DNA of 5,938 nt from Flavobacteriaceae bacterium. GTDB lineage: Bacteria > Bacteroidota > Bacteroidia > Flavobacteriales > Flavobacteriaceae. This document shows, in pieces, positions 1 through 5,620 of this stretch. The notes beneath the pieces are model-generated. The model made no database searches and had not been told where the DNA came from. It saw only the letters and a program-made list of their open reading frames with translations. The stretch lies in contig JAESTG010000181.1 of the NCBI GenBank assembly GCA_016763715.1, forward strand, positions 1 through 5,938. The letters run 5' to 3'. Within the stretch, counting starts at the first letter, position 1. Each line of letters begins with the position of its first letter. A program made the position numbers and the translations under genes.

Positions 1-401
1 ATAGGCCAATTAACCACATTCACACCCGTCTTATACCGTGAACCAATGGCCAAATCGTACCCATCATTTACACAGGCATCGTGAAGTCGTATTAAATCCT
101 TCGGATTGTGTGAAAAATCGGCATCCATTTCAAAAATGTATTCATAATCTCGTCCGAGCGCCCACTTAAAACCGTGAATATATGCTGTACCAAGCCCCAA
201 CTTCCCTTTCCGTTCTTCCAAAAAAAGTTGATTTGAAAATTCTTCCATAAGCTCTTTCACCTTTAGAGCCGTACCATCGGGAGAATTATCATCAACCACT
301 AATATATCAAATCGTCTAGGCAGAGCAATTACTGTTCGAAGCAATGTTTCTATATTCTCAATCTCATTATAAGTAGGGATGACCACAATGGCACCTGTCA
401 T
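1..401 (-). CDS. Polyprenol monophosphomannose synthase (GT2), partial, C-terminus beyond the left edge
   Basis: This is a family 2 glycosyltransferase of the dolichol-phosphate mannose synthase (DPM1) type. Such enzymes move mannose from GDP-mannose to a polyprenyl phosphate on the cytoplasmic face of the membrane, providing a donor for envelope glycosylation. Reading leftward from the ATG at 401, I translate 133 codons without a stop. The protein begins MTGAIVVIPTYNEIENIETL, with the GT2 entry motif IPTYNE. It continues with the nucleotide-binding VVDDNSPDGT, the conserved GLGTAYIHGFKWAL stretch, the DXD-type metal motif in MDADFSHNP, and AIGSRYKTG followed by VVNWP. Family members are about 240 residues, so a little over half is present. 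The start is firm: the ATG at 409 meets a stop after three codons, and the IPTYNE motif lies at the usual distance from 401. It is divergent from the DUF4271 gene. The family call is secure; the exact acceptor lipid is inferred. Confidence 0.93.
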   Translation of the reverse strand, partial: MTGAIVVIPTYNEIENIETLLRTVIALPRRFDILVVDDNSPDGTALKVKELMEEFSNQLFLEERKGKLGLGTAYIHGFKWALGRDYEYIFEMDADFSHNPKDLIRLHDACVNDGYDLAIGSRYKTGVNVVNWP

Positions 402-415
402 GCGTACATTTTTGA

Positions 416-423
416 CAAAAGTA
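416..423 (-). promoter_or_regulatory. Candidate -7 box for the mannosyltransferase gene
   Basis: On the minus strand the sequence reads TACTTTTG, a full match to the Bacteroidota -7 consensus TAnnTTTG. It lies 14 bases before the start codon at 401, implying a very short leader. I see no clear TTG -33 element at the usual 17-23-base distance, so this is a tentative call. Confidence 0.3.
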
Positions 424-499
424 CCTCTTTTTTGAAAACACTATGTTATAATGTCTAACTCTTAGTAAAATTTTAGCAACTAAATAACGATAAGATTTC

Positions 500-1231
500 A
501 TGGCGCTTACCCAGTTGCTCCCTCAATTTTTTGTTACTTTTATCACTTCGATAAAACAAGGGATGGAATACATACTTCGAACGGTTGAAAATTGGGATTG
601 GGTCACGCTTTTGCTAGTGGGGACCTTTATTATTTTAGCTACTACACGTTATATATACCCGCGGAAATTTATGGAATTTCTCTACCTACCACTTTCGGAC
701 AAATATTTTAAAACACAAGGTAAAAATCACGACACCATAAATCTTTTTAACATACTGATTTTCAGCGTTAAAATACTATCTCTGTCCTTATTTTTATACC
801 TGTACATCTATACCGTACAACCTGCTACTTCTCAAGAAAATCCATGGCTTTTTATACAAATAATTACGGGTTTGGGTTTATTTATTTTGGCCAAATTCTA
901 CTTAGAAAAAATTTTGGGACATATCCTCAATATTGAAGTGCTTATAAATGACTATTTGCATGAAAAATTGAGCTATGCAAGCATTATTTCTCTACTTGTT
1001 TTGGTTGGGAATATTATATTTTATTTCACATTTAAACCATCAGAAACGACACTTCTTGGTTTCTCGATAACATTGGCTTCACTTTATCTTATATCCTTAA
1101 TATCAAGTTTTAAACGAAACAGGAACATAATTTTAAAGCATTTTTCTTATTTTATTTTGTATCTTTGCGCACTCGAAATTGCACCCTATATTATTTTGTA
1201 CCATGTGGTACTTCAACATGGGGTAACGTAA
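500..1231 (+). CDS. DUF4271 integral membrane protein
   Basis: This is a polytopic inner-membrane protein of the Bacteroidota-specific DUF4271 family, whose function is unknown. The frame gives 243 residues with about six hydrophobic segments, near residues 35-49, 83-105, 116-136, 159-177, 184-202 and 215-236. The last carries the family-like ending FILYLCALEIAPYIILY. Between segments are basic patches such as YPRKF and FKRNRN, consistent with cytoplasmic loops. Two starts are possible. The coordinates give the longest frame (ATG at 500), but the ATG at 563 would give 222 residues beginning MEYILRTVENWDWVTLLLVG. That fits the family better, because homologues as I recall them have only about ten residues before the DW(I/V/A)TLL motif. 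The stop is 12 bases before the ATG of hemD, so the two are probably co-transcribed. A link to heme synthesis is suggested only by this position. Confidence 0.82.
   Translation: MALTQLLPQFFVTFITSIKQGMEYILRTVENWDWVTLLLVGTFIILATTRYIYPRKFMEFLYLPLSDKYFKTQGKNHDTINLFNILIFSVKILSLSLFLYLYIYTVQPATSQENPWLFIQIITGLGLFILAKFYLEKILGHILNIEVLINDYLHEKLSYASIISLLVLVGNIIFYFTFKPSETTLLGFSITLASLYLISLISSFKRNRNIILKHFSYFILYLCALEIAPYIILYHVVLQHGVT
515..542 (+). promoter_or_regulatory. Candidate internal promoter supporting the 563 start of DUF4271
   Basis: TTG at 515-517, a 17-base spacer, then TACTTTTA at 535-542. This is one mismatch from the Bacteroidota pattern TTG-N17-23-TAnnTTTG. Transcription would begin near 549, just ahead of the ATG at 563, which would rule out the start at 500 for that transcript. 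Such matches are common in AT-rich DNA, so the call is weak. Confidence 0.2.
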
Positions 1232-1243
1232 AAGTAGTTGTAT

Positions 1244-1993
1244 ATGAAAGTGAAAACTATTTTAGTGTCTCAACCAGAACCTAAAATTGAAAATTCTCCT
1301 TACTTCGACCTAATTGATCGGCAAAAGGTGAAAATCGACTTTAGACCATTTATTCACGTAGAGGGCGTCTCCAGTAAAGAGGTACGAACACAAAAAGTGG
1401 ACCTTACCAAATACACGGCTATTATCCTAACCAGCAGAAACTCTGTTGATCATTTCTTTAGGATTGCCGAAGACTTGCGTTTTAAGGTGCCAGACTCAAT
1501 GAAGTATTTTTGCCAGAGTGAAGCTGTTGCTTACTATCTTCAAAAGTATGTTGTTTACAGAAAGCGTAAAATCTATGTAGGCAAACGAACCTTTACTGAG
1601 CTATCACCTTTGATTAAAAAGTACAAAACGGAAAGCTTCTTATTACCAACTTCAGATAAATTGAAGAATGAGGTGCCTACAGTACTTAACGATTTAGGTG
1701 TATCATGGAAGCAAGCCACCTTTTATAAAACTGTGATAAGCGACCTATCTGACCTTAGAGATGCGTATTATGATATACTCGTGTTCTTTAGCCCAAGCGG
1801 AATTAAGTCTTTATTAGAGAATTTTCCAAATTTTGAGCAAAACGACACGCGTATTGCAGTTTTTGGTAATACTACGGTAAAAGCTGCTACTGATAATGGC
1901 CTAAGAGTAGATATTCAAGCGCCAACCCCAGAAACACCTTCTATGACTATGGCTCTCGAAAAATACATCAAAGAAGTAAACGGGAAAAAGTAA
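1244..1993 (+). CDS. hemD: Uroporphyrinogen-III synthase (HemD family)
   Basis: HemD closes hydroxymethylbilane with inversion of ring D to give uroporphyrinogen III, the cytosolic branch-point of heme, siroheme and cobalamin synthesis. The 249-residue protein has the two-lobed layout of the family and its usual length. The N-terminal lobe has MKVKTILVSQPEP, with TAIILTSRNSVDHFF near 58-72. The C-terminal lobe has DILVFFSPSGIKSLLENF near 177-193, IAVFGNTTVKAATDNGLRVDI near 204-224, and the C-terminal APTPETPSMTMALEKYI that is typical of Bacteroidota HemD. HemD is poorly conserved across phyla, but this version closely resembles flavobacterial ones. I chose the ATG at 1244: the frame can be opened two codons earlier with TTG at 1238, but MKVKTILVSQPEP is the usual N-terminus. 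It follows the DUF4271 gene by 12 bases, is probably in the same transcript, and ends before a strong terminator. Confidence 0.9.
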   Translation: MKVKTILVSQPEPKIENSPYFDLIDRQKVKIDFRPFIHVEGVSSKEVRTQKVDLTKYTAIILTSRNSVDHFFRIAEDLRFKVPDSMKYFCQSEAVAYYLQKYVVYRKRKIYVGKRTFTELSPLIKKYKTESFLLPTSDKLKNEVPTVLNDLGVSWKQATFYKTVISDLSDLRDAYYDILVFFSPSGIKSLLENFPNFEQNDTRIAVFGNTTVKAATDNGLRVDIQAPTPETPSMTMALEKYIKEVNGKK

Positions 1994-2009
1994 AATACTA
2001 ATTTATTTT

Positions 2010-2053
2010 TTAAACATAAAAAGGACCGCAATTGCGGTCCTTTTTATGTTTAA
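2010..2053. terminator. Perfect 44-nt palindrome, bidirectional terminator between hemD and pckA
   Basis: The two halves are exact reverse complements about a centre at 2031/2032. The GC core is GGACCGC-AATT-GCGGTCC (2023-2040), flanked outward by A5/T5 tracts and then by TTAAACAT/ATGTTTAA. Read on either strand this is a stable hairpin followed by five Ts, so it fits an intrinsic terminator for both convergent genes. It starts 17 bases after the hemD stop. It lies 7 bases past the raw pckA stop, or 14 past the conserved one. Confidence 0.92.
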
Positions 2054-2059
2054 TTCTAT

Positions 2060-3673
2060 TTATTTGTTAAGCCAAAGGTGCCCCTGCCATAATTTCTTCA
2101 TTCGCATACTCTTCAAATTTTTTGAAATTTTCTTTAAAAGAGCTGGCCAATTTATGAGCTGTTTATAATATCCTTCGTCATTTTTCCAAGTAGTTCTCGG
2201 GCTTAAAACTTCGGTAGGGACATTAGGGCAAACTCTAGGCTGTTTTACTCCAAAGATAGAATGCGTGTGGTAATTACCTTTATTAACTTCTTCTAACGAC
2301 CCATCCATAGCGGCTGTAATCATAGCTCTTGTGTACTTTAATTTCATTCGTGTACCAACTCCATAAGGGCCACCTGTCCAACCAGTATTAACAAGCCAAA
2401 CGGTTACTCCAGATTCTTGCATTTTTGCACTCAACATTTCAGCATATTTTGTTGGATGTAAAGGCATAAAAGGAGCTCCAAAACAAGCTGAAAAACTTGG
2501 TAAAGGCTCGTCGATTCCTTCCTCAGTTCCAGCAACTTTTGCTGTATATCCGCTTATAAAATGATACGCAGCTTGGCCTGGTGTCAACTTTGAAATTGGA
2601 GGTAACACTCCAAAGGCATCAGCGGTTAAAAAGAAAATATTTTTTGGCTCATGACCTATCGAAGGCACTTGAATGTTATCAATATGGTAAATTGGATAGC
2701 TTACGCGTGTATTCGGTGTAATGGAAATATCACTAAAATCTATTTCTCCATTTTCATCCATAATGACATTTTCCAAAATCGCTCCAGGTTTAATAGCACG
2801 GTAAATATCTGGTTCGTTTTCTTCAGAAAGATTGATTGCTTTTGCATAGCAACCCCCTTCAAAATTGAATACTGTATTCTCTGCCGTCCAACCATGTTCG
2901 TCATCACCAATCAACTTACGTGCTGGATCTGCCGAAAGCGTTGTTTTTCCAGTTCCAGACAAACCAAAGAAAATAGCTGTATCACCATCTTCTCCAACGT
3001 TCGCAGAGCAGTGCATAGGTAATGTATTCTGAAAAACTGGTAATAGGAAATTAAGTGCGGAAAAAATCCCTTTCTTAATCTCACCTGTATATCCAGTTCC
3101 ACCAATTAAGGCAATCTTTTTTGTGAAATTTAATATGGCAAAATTATGCTGTCTAGTGCCATCTATTTCTGGAACAGCCATAAATCCAGGTGCATTTACA
3201 ATCAACCAATCTGGATCAAACCTTGCTAATTCTTCTTCATTTGGACGAAGAAACATATTTAGAGAAAACATATTGCTCCAAGGGTACTCATTAATCACTC
3301 GTATATTGAGTTGATAATTAGTATCCGCACATGCGTAACAATCGCGAGCATATACTTCTTTGTTCTCCAAATAACTAGTGACTCTATCGTATAAAGCGTC
3401 AAATTTAGCTGGATCAAATGGAATATTAATATTTCCCCACCAAACTCTGTCTTTGGTTATTTCATCCTCAACAATGAAGCGGTCTTTGGGCGAACGTCCG
3501 GTAAACTCACCAGTGTTGATTGCAAGAGCTCCAGAGCTGGATTCTTTACCTTGTTTTTTCGCTAAAGTTTCTTCGTGTAATTCTTGTGAGGTAAGCTGGT
3601 AGTTTACTTTTGAGGCGTTAATTCCGTACTGACGCAACGAAATCGTTTTCGCAGTTTGGTTGTTGTCGACCAT
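2060..3673 (-). CDS. pckA: Phosphoenolpyruvate carboxykinase (ATP), with a 3'-terminal frameshift
   Basis: This cytosolic enzyme converts oxaloacetate and ATP to phosphoenolpyruvate, CO2 and ADP, the entry step of gluconeogenesis (EC 4.1.1.49). Family motifs appear in order: GEFTGRSPKDRF with substrate-site R60; GYTGEIKKG with K200/K201; MHCSANVG with H221; the P-loop GLSGTGKT at 237-244; GDDEHGW at 256-262 with metal-binding D257/D258; NTR with R323; and the C-terminal nucleotide region ISGYTAKVAGTE through FGAPFMPLHPTKYAEML. All catalytic residues I can place are present, and it is the ATP-type rather than the GTP-type enzyme. The frame as given has 537 residues, but after L513-K514 it loses family similarity. 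Adding one base in the TTT run at 2133-2135 gives KENFKKFEEYANEEIMAGAPLA, stopping at 2067-2069 for 535 residues, the usual ending. Sequencing or assembly error is the likeliest cause. The ATG at 3673 follows an A-rich leader and no rival start is needed. Confidence 0.95.
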   Translation of the reverse strand: MVDNNQTAKTISLRQYGINASKVNYQLTSQELHEETLAKKQGKESSSGALAINTGEFTGRSPKDRFIVEDEITKDRVWWGNINIPFDPAKFDALYDRVTSYLENKEVYARDCYACADTNYQLNIRVINEYPWSNMFSLNMFLRPNEEELARFDPDWLIVNAPGFMAVPEIDGTRQHNFAILNFTKKIALIGGTGYTGEIKKGIFSALNFLLPVFQNTLPMHCSANVGEDGDTAIFFGLSGTGKTTLSADPARKLIGDDEHGWTAENTVFNFEGGCYAKAINLSEENEPDIYRAIKPGAILENVIMDENGEIDFSDISITPNTRVSYPIYHIDNIQVPSIGHEPKNIFFLTADAFGVLPPISKLTPGQAAYHFISGYTAKVAGTEEGIDEPLPSFSACFGAPFMPLHPTKYAEMLSAKMQESGVTVWLVNTGWTGGPYGVGTRMKLKYTRAMITAAMDGSLEEVNKGNYHTHSIFGVKQPRVCPNVPTEVLSPRTTWKNDEGYYKQLINWPALLKKISKNLKSMRMKKLWQGHLWLNK

Positions 3674-3695
3674 AACTTTGTTTTTGTTGTATGCG

Positions 3696-3703
3696 CAAAA
3701 ATA
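3696..3703 (-). promoter_or_regulatory. Candidate -7 box for pckA
   Basis: The minus strand reads TATTTTTG, a full TAnnTTTG match 22 bases before the pckA ATG. It lies in the 62-base gap after the DUF423 stop and would give a leader of roughly 15 A-rich bases. No TTG -33 element is visible at the expected distance, so activation by a regulator or read-through from the DUF423 gene is possible. Regulation by carbon source would be expected for pckA, but no operator is evident. Confidence 0.4.
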
Positions 3704-3735
3704 AAAAAAACTCTAGATATAGCGACCTAATTTAA

Positions 3736-4140
3736 TTAGAATTGTTTGGATTTTAACTTAAATAATCCATATCCCAAACGGAGCCAACCCAAAATTAATA
3801 GAAGACCTCCCAATGGAGTCACTGGACCTAAGAATTTTACCGAGAATGGTAAGACCTCTTTTAGCGCCAAAAGGTAGATTGAGCCTGAAAAGAGTAACAT
3901 TCCAACGCAAAAGAAACGAAGCACCCATTTTTTGGCACTCACCGAAAGTGGAGGTGCAAATCCAATAATCAATAATACAATTACATGATACATTTGATAC
4001 CGAACCCCAGTTTCAAAACTAGAAATTGCCCCAACATCAACCAATTCCTTTAATCCATGTGCTCCAAAAGCTCCAATTGCTATGGTGACAGCACCTAAAA
4101 CAGATGCTATAATTACTATTTTTTTATCTAATTTCTTCAT
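3736..4140 (-). CDS. DUF423 (YgdD/TMEM256-like) small membrane protein
   Basis: This is a 134-residue inner-membrane protein of the DUF423 family, which is widespread in bacteria and has no established biochemical role. Family signatures are clear: LGAVTIAIGAFGAHGLK at 15-31, YQMYHVIVLLIIG at 48-60, FSGSIYLLAL at 84-93 and GPVTPLGGLLLILGW at 105-119. Hydrophobicity suggests four membrane segments, near 7-26, 50-65, 71-92 and 102-125, with lysine-rich ends (MKKLDKK and KLKSK) that probably face the cytoplasm. Length matches the family. The start at 4140 is the only reasonable one, because the first membrane segment begins a few residues later. It lies 62 bases upstream of pckA on the same strand, so read-through is possible, and it is divergent from the saccharopine dehydrogenase gene. 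Neither neighbour suggests a specific function. Confidence 0.9.
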   Translation of the reverse strand: MKKLDKKIVIIASVLGAVTIAIGAFGAHGLKELVDVGAISSFETGVRYQMYHVIVLLIIGFAPPLSVSAKKWVLRFFCVGMLLFSGSIYLLALKEVLPFSVKFLGPVTPLGGLLLILGWLRLGYGLFKLKSKQF

Positions 4141-4151
4141 TGGTTACCAAT
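4139..4151. repeat. 13-nt dyad overlapping the DUF423 start codon
   Basis: ATTGGT-T-ACCAAT is a perfect inverted repeat with 6-base arms about one central base. It begins within the DUF423 start codon and lies in the divergent spacer. Its size and symmetry are those of a small operator, but no bound regulator can be named, and it could be chance. Confidence 0.3.
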
Positions 4152-4168
4152 AGGTTTTAGTATTTTCG
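4140..4168 (+). promoter_or_regulatory. Candidate promoter for saccharopine dehydrogenase
   Basis: TTG at 4140-4142, an 18-base spacer, then TATTTTCG at 4161-4168. The second box differs from TAnnTTTG at one position. It would start transcription near 4175 with a leader of about 48 bases. The -7 box lies inside the left arm of the 12-bp inverted repeat. Confidence 0.25.
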
Positions 4169-4219
4169 TCCCCACCGAAAGGCAATGACAATTCAACACA
4201 CAAATTTACGAAAATACTA
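4158..4219. repeat. 12-bp perfect inverted repeat in the divergent spacer
   Basis: TAGTATTTTCGT at 4158-4169 and its exact reverse complement ACGAAAATACTA at 4208-4219 are separated by 38 bases, so the arm centres are 50 bases apart. The repeat sits between the DUF423 and saccharopine dehydrogenase starts, with the right arm ending 3 bases before the latter's ATG. The arms may be mirrored promoter elements or paired regulator sites. The loop is too long and AT-rich for a useful hairpin terminator. Confidence 0.6.
4201..4208 (-). promoter_or_regulatory. Candidate -7 box for DUF423
   Basis: The minus strand reads TAAATTTG, a full TAnnTTTG match that touches the right arm of the inverted repeat. 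It would start transcription near 4195 and leave a leader of about 55 bases. Upstream at 17 bases only TTCG is seen in place of TTTG, so the -33 element is weak. Confidence 0.35.
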
Positions 4220-4222
4220 CGG

Positions 4223-5593
4223 ATGCGAACTATTTTAATCATAGGAGCAGGAAGGTCTGCTACCAGCTTAATAAAATATTTACTCGATAAGTCTGAAAAG
4301 GAAAACCTATTTATTACCATAGGTGATATTTCAGAAGAAAATGCTAAAAAGTTCACCCAAGGACACCCCAATGCAAAAGGAATATTACTTGATGTTCTTA
4401 ACAAAGAACAACGACAAGAGTGTATAAAAAATGCAGATTTGGTTATTTCAATGCTTCCAGCACGTTTCCATATGGAAGCTGCCAAAGATTGCTTAGCCTT
4501 CGGAAAACATTTGGTTACCGCTTCCTATGTAAGTGAGGAAATGCAAGCACTCGATACCGAAGTTAAAGCCAAAGGTCTTGTCTTTATGAATGAAATTGGC
4601 GTAGACCCAGGAATTGATCATATGAGCGCCATGCAGGTTATTGATCGTATTCGAGACAGTGGAGGGAAAATGTTACTGTTTGAGTCATTTACGGGAGGGT
4701 TGGTTGCCCCCGAAAGTGATGACAACCTATGGCACTACAAATTTACATGGAATCCAAGAAATGTGGTACTAGCAGGACAAGGAGGCGCTGCCGAATTTAT
4801 TCAAGAAGGCACCTATAAGTACATTCCTTATCATAAATTATTCCGAAGAACTGAATTTCTCAATGTGGAAGGTCATGGCCGTTTTGAAGCCTATGCCAAT
4901 CGAAATTCGCTACACTATCAAAGCATCTACGGTCTAGAAGATATCCTTACCTTATATCGTGGAACAATGCGTAGAGTGGGCTTCAGTAAAGCTTGGAATA
5001 TGTTTGTGCAACTAGGCATGACCGATGATAGTTATACTATTCCGAACTCTGAAAATTTAAGTTACCGTGACTTCGTAAACCTCTTCTTACCCTATTCACC
5101 AACCGATTCTGTAAAGCTAAAAATGCGCTATAGTTTGAAAATAGAACAGGACGATTTGATGTGGGAAAAATTATTGGAATTGGACATTTTTAATACTGAA
5201 AAGAAAATAGGTCTTCCCAATGCGACCCCAGCTAAAGCCCTTCAGAAAATACTAATGGACAAATGGACGCTCAAAGAAGACGATAAAGATATGATCGTTA
5301 TGTACCATAAATTTGGCTACGAACTCAATGGTAAGAAAAAGCAAATTGACAGTACAATGGTATTAGTAGGTGAAGATCAAACTTATACAGCCATGGCTAA
5401 AACGGTAGGACTACCAGTTGCGATAGCTTCACTACGTATTCTAAATAAAGAAATAACCACTCCTGGGGTGCAAATACCCATTACTAAAGAAGTCTACGAA
5501 CCAATTTTAAAGGAATTGGAAGACTACGGAATCACTTTTAAAGAACATTTTACCGATTATGTAGGCTACAACCCTAACAACGTGGTAAAGTAA
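4223..5593 (+). CDS. Saccharopine dehydrogenase family protein (saccharopine reductase type)
   Basis: This cytosolic NAD(P)-dependent oxidoreductase resembles Lys9-type saccharopine dehydrogenases. Those interconvert saccharopine with glutamate and 2-aminoadipate semialdehyde, either in lysine breakdown or in the fungal-type 2-aminoadipate pathway. The 456-residue protein starts with a Rossmann fold, IIGAGRSATSL at 6-16. The substrate domain has NEIGVDPGIDH at 123-133, GGLVAPESDDNLWHYKFTW at 158-176 and YRGTMRRVGF at 245-254. It ends with TAMAKTVGLPVAIASLRIL near 391 onward, rejoining the N-terminal fold, then PGVQIPITKEVYEPILKELEDYGI. Length fits the stand-alone family rather than the bifunctional plant and animal fusion. 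The ATG at 4223 immediately precedes the Rossmann strand, so the start is firm. No lysine-ketoglutarate reductase partner is in the window. Breakdown of lysine is the likelier role in flavobacteria, but direction cannot be read from sequence. Confidence 0.9.
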   Translation: MRTILIIGAGRSATSLIKYLLDKSEKENLFITIGDISEENAKKFTQGHPNAKGILLDVLNKEQRQECIKNADLVISMLPARFHMEAAKDCLAFGKHLVTASYVSEEMQALDTEVKAKGLVFMNEIGVDPGIDHMSAMQVIDRIRDSGGKMLLFESFTGGLVAPESDDNLWHYKFTWNPRNVVLAGQGGAAEFIQEGTYKYIPYHKLFRRTEFLNVEGHGRFEAYANRNSLHYQSIYGLEDILTLYRGTMRRVGFSKAWNMFVQLGMTDDSYTIPNSENLSYRDFVNLFLPYSPTDSVKLKMRYSLKIEQDDLMWEKLLELDIFNTEKKIGLPNATPAKALQKILMDKWTLKEDDKDMIVMYHKFGYELNGKKKQIDSTMVLVGEDQTYTAMAKTVGLPVAIASLRILNKEITTPGVQIPITKEVYEPILKELEDYGITFKEHFTDYVGYNPNNVVK

Positions 5594-5620
5594 ACCATAT
5601 ATACTCCATTGATTATTTGC

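Noticed and set aside
412..452. TTGACA at 412-417 and TATAAT at 447-452, perfect sigma-70 hexamers upstream of DUF4271
   Set aside because: The spacer is 29 bases rather than about 17, and Bacteroidota use a different primary promoter consensus. The match is probably chance in AT-rich DNA.
1238..1243. TTG start two codons upstream for hemD
   Set aside because: The ATG at 1244 gives the standard N-terminus MKVKTILVSQ; no reason to extend.
2651..3602. Open frames on the plus strand and a shifted minus-strand frame inside pckA
   Set aside because: They lie wholly within the well-supported pckA frame, show no recognisable domain, and are rich in unlikely residue runs; antisense or frame shadows.
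4144..4485. 113-codon minus-strand frame overlapping the start of saccharopine dehydrogenase
   Set aside because: It is antisense to the conserved Rossmann fold coding region and has no family features.
5582..5598. Possible hairpin TGGT...ACCA at the end of saccharopine dehydrogenase
   Set aside because: Only four base pairs and no T-tract follow, so it is not a credible terminator.
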